From NCBI GenBank assembly GCA_945870465.1, contig CAMBSS010000007.1, positions 1 through 52,617 of the forward strand: a DNA stretch of 52,617 bases. The letters are read 5' to 3'. The stretch comes from Bordetella parapertussis. GTDB lineage: Bacteria > Pseudomonadota > Gammaproteobacteria > Burkholderiales > SG8-41. Each line of letters starts with the position of its first letter. Within the stretch, counting starts at the first letter, position 1. The notes beneath the pieces were generated by a model. The model was not told the origin of the DNA. It worked only from the letters and a program-made list of their open reading frames with translations, and did no database searches. Positions 42,600 to 51,131 of the stretch are shown in pieces. The translations under genes were made by a program, and so were the position numbers.

Positions 42600-43228
42600 C
42601 GCGATTGCAGATGTTTTGAGATGTCGGCGAATACGGCCTCGAACATGGCGGGAGTGAGGCGGCGCGTGTTCGTATTGTAGCGGCTGCAGTGGTAGCTATC
42701 GTAGAGTGCGAACCCGTTCGGCAGCGCATGACGCGCGCCGTGGCGGAACGGAAACAACGCTTTCCTGACATCGAGCGCCATCAGCACTGCCTGGTGCGCG
42801 ACGGTCCCCAGCGCCAGTATTGTGCTGCCCTGCCCCATCGCCGCGAGTTCTGATTGCAGATATCCGTTGCATTGCCTCACTTCGGCGGGCTCCGGCTTGT
42901 TCTGCGGCGGCAGGCATTTCACTGCGTTGGTAATACGGCAGCCGCGCAATTGCAGGCCATCATCCGCGCTGACCGATTGTGCGGCGCTGGCGAGGCCGAA
43001 TTTGTGCAAGGTCGCATACAGCAGGATACCGGCGTAATCGCCGGTAAACGGCCGGCCGCTGCGATTGGCGCCGTGCATGCCGGGTGCTAGCCCGACAATC
43101 AACAAGCGCGGCTTGGCATCGCCAAACGGCGCCACGGGCCGTGCGTGGTAATCAGGATAGTCACGCCTGACCTGGTCGAGAAACCCGGCGAGCCGCGGAC
43201 AGTCGCGGCATTTCAGCGAAAACTTCAT
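42596..43228 (-). CDS. Uracil-DNA glycosylase family protein (UDGb, family 5-like)
   Basis: 210 residues. CRDCPRLAGFLDQV carries two Cys of a probable [4Fe-4S] cluster. LLIVGLAPGMHGANRSGRPFTGDYAGILLY is the motif 1 region of family 5 enzymes, without the Asp or Asn of other UDG families. ITNAVKCLPPQNKP supplies a further cluster Cys, and YHCSRYN is the C-terminal His motif with a Cys. It removes uracil and possibly other deaminated bases from DNA. Overlap with uvrC suggests a small repair operon. Confidence 0.88.
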   Translation of the reverse strand: MKFSLKCRDCPRLAGFLDQVRRDYPDYHARPVAPFGDAKPRLLIVGLAPGMHGANRSGRPFTGDYAGILLYATLHKFGLASAAQSVSADDGLQLRGCRITNAVKCLPPQNKPEPAEVRQCNGYLQSELAAMGQGSTILALGTVAHQAVLMALDVRKALFPFRHGARHALPNGFALYDSYHCSRYNTNTRRLTPAMFEAVFADISKHLQSR

Positions 43229-43251
43229 GGCCCGGCGGCTGCCGCTGGCGG

Positions 43252-44322
43252 CTAACGGTACAGCGGAAGGTCGCCGCTGTTGACGCCGATGGCACGCACC
43301 GTGGTGACCGCGTCGAGATAATAGCGGTCGTGCTGCAGTTGGGCGACAGACTCCGGGCCGCCGCGGCCGTGGATGCGCGCGAGCCGCGCCAACGCCATCG
43401 CCGGCATCGTATAGTCGAATTTATCGAGCAATTGATCGGCGGACTTCGGATCGTTGCATACCAGCACCATGTCGCAGCCGGCGCGCACCGCGGCATAGGC
43501 GCGCTCGACCACGTCGCCCGCCGTACTCGCCCCTGCCATCGACAAATCGTCGCTGAATATCATGCCGTTAAAGCCCATCTGGCGGCGCAGTATCTGTTTC
43601 AGCCAGATCGCGGAAAAGCCGGCCGGGTGCTCATCGACGGCAGGATAAACCACGTGCGCGGGCATGATGCCGCCGAGCCCGCTTTCGATCAGGCGGCGAA
43701 AGGGTTTCAGGTCGGATGCTTCGAGTTCTTCCAGCGGCCGCTCGTCAACCGGCATTTCATGATGCGAGTCGGCTTTGACATGACCATGTCCCGGGAAATG
43801 CTTGCCCACCGCCGACATGCCGCCGTGCCGCAGGCCGCGCATCAGGCCGAGTGCGAGGTCGCCTATCGCCAGCGGATTATTGTGGAATGCGCGGTCGCCG
43901 ATCACGCTGCTGTTGCCGTGATCGACGTCGAGCACGGGTGTGAAACTCAGATCGACGCCGTGCGCGCGCAATTCGGCCGCGAGTACATAACCGACCGTTT
44001 CCGCCAGCATACGCGCTTGTTTGGCATCAAGGTCCCACGCGACGCCCAGTTCGCGCATGGCCGGCAACACGGTAAAGCCGTCGCGAAAACGCTGCACGCG
44101 CCCGCCTTCGTGATCGACTGCAATCAACAACTGCGGCTGGCGCACCGCATGAATCTCACGCGTCAATGCTATCAGTTGTTCAGGCGACGCATAGTTGCGC
44201 GCAAAAAGTATGACTCCACCAACCAAAGGGTGCGCGAGACGCTGCCGGTCTTCGGCGGTCAGTTCGGTAGCGGCCACGTCGAGCATGACCGGGCCGTGGG
44301 ACAGTTGCAGCGGCGAGTTCAT
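43252..44322 (-). CDS. nagZ: Beta-N-acetylhexosaminidase (GH3)
   Basis: 356 residues from ATG 44322, which overlaps the acpS stop by 4 bp; the frame extends further but only as shadow of acpS. GH3 family: LLIAVDHEGGRVQRFRDGFTVLP, KHFPGHGHVKADSHHEMP (the NagZ loop with the catalytic Asp/His pair) and FSDDLSMAGAS, where the first Asp is the nucleophile. NagZ cleaves GlcNAc from anhydromuropeptides in the cytoplasm during peptidoglycan recycling. It is the last gene of the era-recO-pdxJ-acpS-nagZ run. Confidence 0.95.
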   Translation of the reverse strand: MNSPLQLSHGPVMLDVAATELTAEDRQRLAHPLVGGVILFARNYASPEQLIALTREIHAVRQPQLLIAVDHEGGRVQRFRDGFTVLPAMRELGVAWDLDAKQARMLAETVGYVLAAELRAHGVDLSFTPVLDVDHGNSSVIGDRAFHNNPLAIGDLALGLMRGLRHGGMSAVGKHFPGHGHVKADSHHEMPVDERPLEELEASDLKPFRRLIESGLGGIMPAHVVYPAVDEHPAGFSAIWLKQILRRQMGFNGMIFSDDLSMAGASTAGDVVERAYAAVRAGCDMVLVCNDPKSADQLLDKFDYTMPAMALARLARIHGRGGPESVAQLQHDRYYLDAVTTVRAIGVNSGDLPLYR

Positions 44323-44699
44323 TGTTTTTCCAGCACGACACAGGCGCAAGCCAGGCTTTTCTCGTCGCTGATGGTGACAAAGTGGCCGACGATGCCTTCG
44401 GCGGCGACCAGCGCGGCGAGCTTGGGATGAAATTCGAACTCGGGTTTGCCGCGCCGGTCCGGCACGACGCTGATGCATTGCAGGGTCACAGGAAAGCGAA
44501 ACCCGGTGCCCATCGCCTTCGAGAACGCTTCCTTGGCGGCAAAGCGGTTGGCCAGAAAAAATACCCGGTTGATGGTTTTGGCGTAACCCGGCCATTCGCG
44601 CTCGGTCAAGACGCGGCGCGCGAACCGCTCACCGTACTTTTCGAGCAACCGCTTGACGCGATGCGGCTCCACCACGTCTACGCCTATACCGTAAATCAA
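44319..44699 (-). CDS. acpS: Holo-[acyl-carrier-protein] synthase
   Basis: 126 residues. IYGIGVDVVEPHRVKRLLEKYGERFARRVLTEREW and FLANRFAAKEAFSKAMGTG are the two phosphopantetheinyl transferase motifs, with Asp8 and the Glu of AAKEAF binding magnesium. It moves 4'-phosphopantetheine from CoA to acyl carrier protein. It overlaps pdxJ by 4 bp at its start and nagZ at its end, so the genes are translationally coupled. Confidence 0.96.
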   Translation of the reverse strand: MIYGIGVDVVEPHRVKRLLEKYGERFARRVLTEREWPGYAKTINRVFFLANRFAAKEAFSKAMGTGFRFPVTLQCISVVPDRRGKPEFEFHPKLAALVAAEGIVGHFVTISDEKSLACACVVLEKQ

Positions 44700-45439
44700 G
44701 AGCGGCCAGCCCTGGCGATTGCGGCCAGATAACCACGCACCGTGGGGGCGAGCCCCGCCTCTATCGCATCGGCGACCAGCGCGTGACCGATCGACACTTC
44801 CAGCACCTGCGGCACTGCGGACAGAAAAAGCGGCAGGTTTTGCTGATTCAGATCATGCCCTGCGTTGACACCGAGGCCGGTGCGTTGCGCTGCCTGCGCG
44901 GTATCGGCATAACTCTTCAGCACCGCCTGCTCATCCGCGCGGCCGAATGCCTGGGCGTACGGTTCGGTATATAGCTCGATGCGGTCTGCCCCGAGTTCGC
45001 GCACCGCGACCATCGCATCCGGCAGCGGATCCATAAACAGGCTGACGCGCACTCCCAGCGCCTTGAGTTCGGCGATCAGGGGTTTGAGCCGGGCGCCATC
45101 GCGTTTGATGTCCCAGCCGTGGTCGGAGGTAAACGCAGCGGGATCATCCGGCACCAGCGTGCATTGCTGCGGCATCGCTTCGCGCGCGATATCGATCAGC
45201 CCTTCGAACGGATTACCTTCGATATTGAATTCGGCGCCCGGACGTTTCTTGAGCAATGCCGACAACTCGCGCACGTCGTCGATGCGGATATGGCGGCTGT
45301 CGGGACGCGGATGCACGGTAATGCCATGCGCGCCGGCGTCCAGGGAGATCGTCGCCGCGCGTGTGACGCTCGGAATGCCGAGCGAGCGCGAGTTGCGCAG
45401 CAATGCGATCTTGTTGAGATTGACGCTCAGGCGCGTCAT
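44696..45439 (-). CDS. pdxJ: Pyridoxine 5'-phosphate synthase
   Basis: 247 residues. LSVNLNKIALLRNSRSLGIPSVTRAATISLDAGAHGITVHPRPDSRHI is the PdxJ N-terminus. EFNIEGNPF, CTLVPDDPAAFTSDHGWD and GLGVNAGHDLNQQNLPLFLSAVP are further signatures. The TIM-barrel enzyme condenses 1-deoxyxylulose 5-phosphate with 3-amino-2-oxopropyl phosphate in vitamin B6 synthesis. Its ends overlap recO (4 bp) and acpS (4 bp). Confidence 0.97.
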   Translation of the reverse strand: MTRLSVNLNKIALLRNSRSLGIPSVTRAATISLDAGAHGITVHPRPDSRHIRIDDVRELSALLKKRPGAEFNIEGNPFEGLIDIAREAMPQQCTLVPDDPAAFTSDHGWDIKRDGARLKPLIAELKALGVRVSLFMDPLPDAMVAVRELGADRIELYTEPYAQAFGRADEQAVLKSYADTAQAAQRTGLGVNAGHDLNQQNLPLFLSAVPQVLEVSIGHALVADAIEAGLAPTVRGYLAAIARAGRS

Positions 45440-46182
45440 AGCTGTTGCATATCCTTCAATAACTGCCGGGTATTCAGCGTCTGGTTGCCAAGGCAGTGAT
45501 TAATCAGCATGCGCATCAATGCTTTGCTCTGCTGCTGGGTAACCGGACTCGAATACTCATCGCGCGCCATGTCGAGCAGGGTTTGTCCCGCCAATTCTAA
45601 CCGTTTTCCATCGCCGCCGCCCCCGCCGCCTTCACGCTCGGCGAACACGGGCCCGCGTTCGAGCAGGTAATGATAATTGCAGTCCGCGCGTATCGCCTCG
45701 CCGCTCATCACGTCTCGGTCGAGCGTCAGTGCGTATCCCGCCTCTTTCAGAAACTGCTGCTCGAAGCTGCGCAGCGTCACCGCGTGATCGCCGCCGTTGC
45801 TCAGGGTGCTGAGCGTTGCGTGGTAGGTCTCGTAGAGGGCCTCGTGCGCATCGTCGCGCGCCAGCAGCTTCAGCATCAGTTCGTTCAGATAGAAACCGCA
45901 CAACAGTCCGCGGCCCGTCAGCTGCGGCAGCCCGCCCTGCCATTCGGCCTTGTGCAGCGTGCGCAACTCGGCCTTGCCGCCCCAGCTGAGCAACAACGGC
46001 TGAAACGCCAGCAGCACGCCGCGCAGCACTGAACGCGGCCGCCGCGCGCCGCGCGCGACCAGCGCCACGCGGCCGTAATTGCGCGTGAATGCCTCGATGA
46101 TCAGACTGGTTTCGCGATACGGGTAGCTATGCAGCACGAAAGCGGGTTCTCCGTCATGGCGCGCCCTGCCTGCATCAGCCAT
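45436..46182 (-). CDS. recO: DNA repair protein RecO
   Basis: 248 residues. The N-terminal OB fold (PAFVLHSYPYRETSLIIEAFTRNYGRVALVARGARRPRS) is followed by the helical domain (RGLLCGFYLNELMLKLLARDDAHEALYETY). A Gly-rich stretch (GGGGGDGK) lies near 190. RecO helps load RecA onto SSB-coated DNA. The start overlaps the end of era by 8 bp. Confidence 0.95.
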   Translation of the reverse strand: MADAGRARHDGEPAFVLHSYPYRETSLIIEAFTRNYGRVALVARGARRPRSVLRGVLLAFQPLLLSWGGKAELRTLHKAEWQGGLPQLTGRGLLCGFYLNELMLKLLARDDAHEALYETYHATLSTLSNGGDHAVTLRSFEQQFLKEAGYALTLDRDVMSGEAIRADCNYHYLLERGPVFAEREGGGGGGDGKRLELAGQTLLDMARDEYSSPVTQQQSKALMRMLINHCLGNQTLNTRQLLKDMQQL

Positions 46183-47071
46183 AACCGAGCTGCTTCATGA
46201 CCTGTTGATTTTCCGCCCAACCGCGTTTGACCTTGACCCACAGTTCGAGATGAACCTTGCCGCCGAACAGTTTTTCCATGTCGAGGCGGGCCTTGGTGCC
46301 GATCGCCTTCAGTTGGGCGCCCTTGGTGCCGACCACGATGCCTTTGTGCGAGTCCTTGTCGACAAGGATGGAGGCATGGATGCGCCGCATCGTGCCTTCC
46401 ATGGCAAATTTGTCGATGATGACGGCACTCGCGTAGGGCAATTCATCGCCAAGCAGGCGGAACAATTTTTCGCGGATCAGTTCGGCCGCGAGAAAACGCT
46501 CGCTTGATTCGGTGACCTCGTCCGCGCCATACAGCGCCGGCTGCACCGGCAGATAGCGGCTGATGGTCGTCGCGAGTTCGTCGACGCCGTGCCCCTTGGA
46601 CGCGGAGACCGGAACGATTTCGGCAAACTCATGCGCGCCGGACACCTCGGTGATGAAAGGCAGCAGGAGACCGCGATCGGCGAGCCGGTCGGTTTTATTG
46701 ATGACCAGAAGCGTTTTGCGTTCTTTCGGCAGCAACGGCAGCAGCGCGCGGTCTTCTGCGCTGAAGTGCCCGGCCTCGACCACCAGCAATATCACGTCAA
46801 CATCGGCCAGTGCCTGCGTCACGGTGCGGTTCATCTGGCGGTTAAGCGCGCTGGTATGGCGCGTCTGGAATCCCGGCGTATCGACGAACATCAGCTGCGC
46901 ATCGTCACGCGTCAGTATGCCGGTGATGCGCTGCCGCGTGGTCTGCGGCTTGCGCGAGGTGATGCTCAGTTTCTGGCCGACCAGGCGGTTCAGCAGCGTC
47001 GACTTGCCGACGTTGGGACGGCCCACGATCGCCACATAGCCGGCACGAAAATCTTTTGCGGTATCGTTCAT
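46175..47071 (-). CDS. era: GTPase Era
   Basis: 298 residues. G1 GRPNVGKSTLLN, G3 DTPGFQT, G4 NKTD and a C-terminal KH domain (ASILVDKDSHKGIVVGTKGAQLKAIGTKARLDME) are all present. Era binds 16S rRNA near its 3' end and supports 30S assembly. It follows rnc by 15 bp, the usual rnc-era pairing. Confidence 0.98.
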   Translation of the reverse strand: MNDTAKDFRAGYVAIVGRPNVGKSTLLNRLVGQKLSITSRKPQTTRQRITGILTRDDAQLMFVDTPGFQTRHTSALNRQMNRTVTQALADVDVILLVVEAGHFSAEDRALLPLLPKERKTLLVINKTDRLADRGLLLPFITEVSGAHEFAEIVPVSASKGHGVDELATTISRYLPVQPALYGADEVTESSERFLAAELIREKLFRLLGDELPYASAVIIDKFAMEGTMRRIHASILVDKDSHKGIVVGTKGAQLKAIGTKARLDMEKLFGGKVHLELWVKVKRGWAENQQVMKQLGYG

Positions 47072-47086
47072 TGAAGTCCGTCAATT

Positions 47087-47758
47087 TTACGTTCGGCTGC
47101 CGAGATCGTACGCGCGGCGCGCGGCGACCTGCTCGGCACTGCGGCGGCTGCTGCCCTCGCCCTGGGTGCGGATATTCAACTCGGGGATCGCGCACTCGAC
47201 GCGAAAACTCTGCTCGTGCGCCTCGCCCCCCGTAGCTATCACGGAATACTGCGGCAGCGCCATACGGCGTGCCTGCAGGAATTCCTGCAACTGCGTTTTG
47301 GCGTCCTTGCCTACGTTCTGCGGATCGGCGGTTTTGAGCGCCTGCTCGAACAGCCGCGCCACCAGCGCGCGCGCCGCATCGAATCCGCCGTCCAGAAATG
47401 CCGCACCGATCAAAGCCTCGAGCGAGTCGGCAAGTATCGAAGGGCGCTGCGCCCCGCCGCTTTTCACCTCGCCTTCGCCCAGCAGCAAATGGCCGCCGAG
47501 GTCGATCCGCTGCGCGGTTTCGAACAGGCTTTGCTGGTTGACGAGGCTCGCGCGCAGGCGCGAAAGCTCGCCTTCCGGCAGCTGCGGGAAGCGCTCGAAC
47601 AGCAATGCGGCGACGACGCAGTTCAATACGCCATCGCCGAGGAATTCCAGCCGTTCGTTATGCGTGGCGCCGAAGCTGCGGTGAGTCAGTGCCTGCCGCA
47701 GCAAATCGGGATTGCCGAATGAGTAACCCGTGGTTTCGGCGAGGTCGCGACGAAGCAT
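47087..47758 (-). CDS. rnc: Ribonuclease III
   Basis: 223 residues. [14 protein letters not shown] is the nuclease signature, with Gly where Ser is most usual (GDS). [17 protein letters not shown] carries the second set of metal ligands. A dsRNA-binding domain ends the protein ([38 protein letters not shown]). It processes rRNA precursors and double-stranded RNA. It lies between the DUF4845 gene and era. Confidence 0.97.
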   Translation of the reverse strand: MLRRDLAETTGYSFGNPDLLRQALTHRSFGATHNERLEFLGDGVLNCVVAALLFERFPQLPEGELSRLRASLVNQQSLFETAQRIDLGGHLLLGEGEVKSGGAQRPSILADSLEALIGAAFLDGGFDAARALVARLFEQALKTADPQNVGKDAKTQLQEFLQARRMALPQYSVIATGGEAHEQSFRVECAIPELNIRTQGEGSSRRSAEQVAARRAYDLGSRT

Positions 47759-47790
47759 GCTTTGCCGGTCAATTACCCGTGCCGCTCCGG

Positions 47791-48153
47791 CTACGGACCC
47801 GACGACGAACTCGGCGCGAAATCGATCAACAGGCTGAAGTTCTTGAACAGCGGCACCTTGACCTGATAGCTCGCGCTGAGCGTGACATTGTTGCCGTCCT
47901 TCGTGATTTCAACGTCGTCGCCGCCGATCGCAGTAATGCCTTCGATATTGGCGTAAGCCGCCCACGAGGTGGTGAAGTCACGTCGCGTCCCGTTCCTGAT
48001 CTCGGGTTTGACTGCCAGTGTACGGAATATCTTTTGCAGGGCCATGTATTCGCTATACGGCTTGAACAGCTTGAAACCGAGCAACGCGATCAAAATCAGC
48101 ACGACACTAACCATGAGCAAGCCGCTCAAACTCACACCCAGTTGCTTTTTCAT
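47791..48153 (-). CDS. DUF4845 membrane-anchored protein
   Basis: 120 residues from ATG 48153, preferred over ATG 48168 because it follows a GGGGG ribosome-binding site and avoids overlapping lep[34 protein letters not shown] is one N-terminal membrane segment that looks like a type IV pilin-like leader region. The rest ([56 protein letters not shown]) is periplasmic. The function is unknown. Its place between lepB and rnc is conserved in Betaproteobacteria. Confidence 0.9.
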   Translation of the reverse strand: MKKQLGVSLSGLLMVSVVLILIALLGFKLFKPYSEYMALQKIFRTLAVKPEIRNGTRRDFTTSWAAYANIEGITAIGGDDVEITKDGNNVTLSASYQVKVPLFKNFSLLIDFAPSSSSGP

Positions 48154-48164
48154 GACGCCCCCAG

Positions 48165-48971
48165 TCATTTTATCGATTGCCCGATGCGTTTGAATTCATC
48201 GAAATTCCACCAGATCAAAAACGCCTTGCCGACGATATTCTGTTCCGGCACGAAGCCCCAGTAGCGGCTGTCGCTGCTGCTGTCGCGGTTGTCGCCCATC
48301 ATGAAAAAATGCCCAGGCGGCACCGTGCACGTAAATCCCGCTTCATTGTAGGCACAATTCTCGTGAAAAGGGAATCGCCTGACGTCGGAGATGCGCAGCG
48401 TCGGGATTTCCGGGTTGAGCAGGATCCCGTGCGGCTGCCCGGGCGCGAGCAATTCCTTCAGCCGCTGGGTCGACACGAAGCTGAGACCGCTTTCCAAGTA
48501 GTTGTACTGGCCGTCCGCTTCGATCTTGATTTCCTGGCCATTGATCGACAGGCGCTTGTTCTGGTAAGTGACCTTGTCGCCAGGCACGCCGACCACGCGC
48601 TTGATGTAGTCAAGCGAAGGATTTTCCGGATAACGGAACACCATGACGTCGCTGCGCTGCGGGGTATTGAGGTCGAGAACCTTCTTGTTGATGACCGGCA
48701 GGCGTATCCCGTAAGTGAACTTGTTGACCAGTATGAAATCGCCGATCAGGAGCGTGGGCAGCATCGAACCGGACGGAATCTTGAACGGTTCGACCAGAAA
48801 CGAGCGCAGCAGAAACACGATCAGGATGACCGGGAAGAAGCTTTTCGGGTATTCGATCCACCACGGTTCGACGGCATCGGCAGCGCGATTCTTGCGCAAT
48901 ACGTAATAGTCGAGCAGGCAGACCGCGCCCGTCAGCATCAGCAGCGAAAACATGATCAAAGCAAAATTCAT
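48165..48971 (-). CDS. lepB: Signal peptidase I
   Basis: 268 residues. Two N-terminal membrane segments are followed by PFKIPSGSMLPTLLIGDFILVNK with the nucleophile Ser in SGSM. YIKRVVGVPGD contains the catalytic Lys, and GHFFMMGDNRDSSSDSRYWGFVP is box E. It cleaves signal peptides of exported proteins, including the many Bug proteins here. It follows lepA by 68 bp. Confidence 0.97.
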   Translation of the reverse strand: MNFALIMFSLLMLTGAVCLLDYYVLRKNRAADAVEPWWIEYPKSFFPVILIVFLLRSFLVEPFKIPSGSMLPTLLIGDFILVNKFTYGIRLPVINKKVLDLNTPQRSDVMVFRYPENPSLDYIKRVVGVPGDKVTYQNKRLSINGQEIKIEADGQYNYLESGLSFVSTQRLKELLAPGQPHGILLNPEIPTLRISDVRRFPFHENCAYNEAGFTCTVPPGHFFMMGDNRDSSSDSRYWGFVPEQNIVGKAFLIWWNFDEFKRIGQSIK

Positions 48972-49039
48972 TTAGAGCCCCGTCTACGAATGCTGCTTCA
49001 GGCAGACAGCGGGCGGCGCTTGCAGTTCCGGCATGCGCA

Positions 49040-50833
49040 TCATTTGCTCTCCACCTGCAATATGGCCAGAAACGCTTCCTGTGGAATTTCCACGTTGCCG
49101 ACCTGTTTCATGCGTTTTTTGCCGGCCTTCTGCTTCTCGAGCAGCTTCCTTTTACGCGAGATATCGCCGCCGTAACACTTGGCCAGCACGTTCTTGCGCA
49201 GCGCTTTGACGTTTTCCCGCGCGATTATATGCGCGCCTATCGCGGCCTGCACGGCGACGTCGAACATCTGGCGCGGAATCAGTTCGCGCATCTTCTGCGC
49301 CAGTTCGCGGCCGCGATACAGCGCATTGGCGCGGTGCACGATCAGAGACAGCGCATCGACGCGGTCGCCGTTGATCAGGATATCCAGCCTGACGAGGTCG
49401 CCGGCGCGGTATTCCTTGAAATCGTAATCGAGCGACGCGTAACCGCGGCTCGACGACTTCAGTTTGTCGAAAAAATCCATCACGACTTCGTTCAACGGCA
49501 ATTCATAGGTCAACATCACCTGCCGTCCGAGATATTGCATATTGCGCTGCACGCCGCGCTTTTGTGTGCACAGCGTGATGATCGCGCCCACGTAATCCTG
49601 CGGCACCAGTATCGACGCCGTGATGATGGGCTCGCGTATCTCGTTCACTTTCGACAGGTCGGGCAGCTTCGAGGGGTTCTCGATTTCAATCAGCGTGCCG
49701 TCGTTCATATGCACCTGGTAGACCACCGTCGGCGCCGTGGTGATAAGTTCCATTCCGTATTCGCGCTCGAGCCGCTCCTGCACGATATCGAGATGCAGCA
49801 GGCCTAGAAATCCGCAGCGAAAACCGAAACCCAGCGCCTGCGATGATTCCGGTTCGTAGCGCAGCGATGCATCGTTCAGGTGCAGCTTTTCCAGCGCGTC
49901 GCGCAAGGCGTCGTACTGGTTTGAGTCGATCGGATACAGTCCGGCAAACACCTGCGGCTGGATTTCCTTGAACCCGGGCAATGCCTCGGTCGCCGGACGC
50001 TCGACGAGGGTGACCGTGTCGCCCACGCGCGCCGCCTTGAGTTCCTTGATGCCCGCGATGACGAAACCCACCTCGCCGGCGCCCAGGCTCTGTTTAGCGC
50101 GCGATTTCGGCGTGAATACGCCGACCTGCTCGCACAGATGCTGTGTCTTCGTCGACATCAGCAGGATGCGGTCTTTCGGGCGCAACTCGCCATCGACCAC
50201 GCGCACCAGCATCACCACGCCGACGTAGTTGTCGAACCACGAATCGATAATCAATGCCTTCAGCGGCGCTGCCGGATCGCCGCGCGGCGCCGGTATGCGC
50301 GCAATGACGGCTTCGAGTATGTCCTGTACGCCCAGGCCCGACTTGGCGCTCGCCAGCACGGCCTCCTGCGCGGGAATGCCGATGATGTCTTCGATTTCGG
50401 TGATTACGCGTGCCGGTTCTGCCGAAGGCAGATCGATCTTGTTGATCACCGGGACGACTTCCACGCCCTGCTCGGTGGCGGTATAGCAATTGGCGACAGT
50501 CTGCGCTTCGACGCCCTGCGACGCATCGACGACCAGCAGCGCGCCTTCGCATGCCGCCAGCGAGCGCGAGACTTCATAAGAAAAATCGACGTGCCCGGGC
50601 GTGTCGATCAGGTTGAGCAGATAAGTCTGACCGTCGAGCGCGCGATACTGCAGGGCCGCGGTCTGCGCCTTGATCGTGATGCCGCGCTCGCGCTCGAGAT
50701 CCATCGAGTCGAGCACCTGCGCTTCCATCTCGCGGTCGGAAAGGCCGCCGCAAAACTGGATGAAGCGGTCGGCGAGCGTCGACTTGCCGTGGTCGATGTG
50801 CGCGATGATGGAAAAGTTGCGGATCTGCTGCAT
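49040..50833 (-). CDS. lepA: Elongation factor 4 (LepA)
   Basis: 597 residues. [50 protein letters not shown] and NKID are the GTPase motifs. The LepA-specific C-terminal domain follows ([43 protein letters not shown] and [26 protein letters not shown]). It acts on stalled or pre-translocation ribosomes. The ATG is only five bases downstream of the T run of a terminator-like hairpin, and no Shine-Dalgarno sequence fits between them. Confidence 0.98.
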   Translation of the reverse strand: MQQIRNFSIIAHIDHGKSTLADRFIQFCGGLSDREMEAQVLDSMDLERERGITIKAQTAALQYRALDGQTYLLNLIDTPGHVDFSYEVSRSLAACEGALLVVDASQGVEAQTVANCYTATEQGVEVVPVINKIDLPSAEPARVITEIEDIIGIPAQEAVLASAKSGLGVQDILEAVIARIPAPRGDPAAPLKALIIDSWFDNYVGVVMLVRVVDGELRPKDRILLMSTKTQHLCEQVGVFTPKSRAKQSLGAGEVGFVIAGIKELKAARVGDTVTLVERPATEALPGFKEIQPQVFAGLYPIDSNQYDALRDALEKLHLNDASLRYEPESSQALGFGFRCGFLGLLHLDIVQERLEREYGMELITTAPTVVYQVHMNDGTLIEIENPSKLPDLSKVNEIREPIITASILVPQDYVGAIITLCTQKRGVQRNMQYLGRQVMLTYELPLNEVVMDFFDKLKSSSRGYASLDYDFKEYRAGDLVRLDILINGDRVDALSLIVHRANALYRGRELAQKMRELIPRQMFDVAVQAAIGAHIIARENVKALRKNVLAKCYGGDISRKRKLLEKQKAGKKRMKQVGNVEIPQEAFLAILQVESK

Positions 50834-50838
50834 GTAAG

Positions 50839-50866
50839 AAAAAAGGCACGCGTAACGTGCCCTTTT
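50839..50866 (-). terminator. Terminator or attenuator directly before lepA
   Basis: GGCACG (50845-50850) pairs with CGTGCC (50856-50861) around a 5-nt loop. Read on the minus strand a run of six T follows. An A/T-rich flank on the other side (CTTTT at 50862-50866) would let it work both ways. It separates the glutaredoxin gene from lepA. Confidence 0.8.
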
Positions 50867-50884
50867 CTGAAATAAAACGTGATT

Positions 50885-51124
50885 TTAGCCGATTTTGTTC
50901 AGGTATTCATTAACTTTGGCGGCGTCCAGGTGGTAATGACAGAGTTCGCCACCAGCGCCCATCAGCACCGGCACCAATTCGCCATACTGCGCTTCTAACA
51001 GCGGATCGCTGTCTACATCGATGACTTCCAGCTCAAAACGATCGCCAGCCTGCAGCGTGCGCAAGCCCGCGATCATGTCGTCGCAAAGATGACAGTATGT
51101 ACGCCCGTAAACGGTGAGCTTGAT
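50885..51124 (-). CDS. Glutaredoxin-like protein, apparent ATC start
   Basis: From ATC 51124 the protein is 79 residues: (M)KLTVYGRTYCHLCDDMIAGLRTL, then FELEVIDVDSDPLLEAQYGELVPVLMGAGGELCHYHLDAAKVNEYLNKIG. The CHLC redox motif and the cis-proline in LVPVL mark a glutaredoxin/thioredoxin fold. The first standard start codon in frame (ATG 51076) lies after the CHLC motif and would remove the active site. No in-frame ATG, GTG or TTG occurs upstream before the degP coding region. No Shine-Dalgarno sequence is evident, so coupling to degP, 7 bp upstream, is likely. Family members sit at this position (mucD-grx-lepA) in Betaproteobacteria. Confidence 0.83.
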   Translation of the reverse strand: MKLTVYGRTYCHLCDDMIAGLRTLQAGDRFELEVIDVDSDPLLEAQYGELVPVLMGAGGELCHYHLDAAKVNEYLNKIG

Positions 51125-51131
51125 AGTGTGT

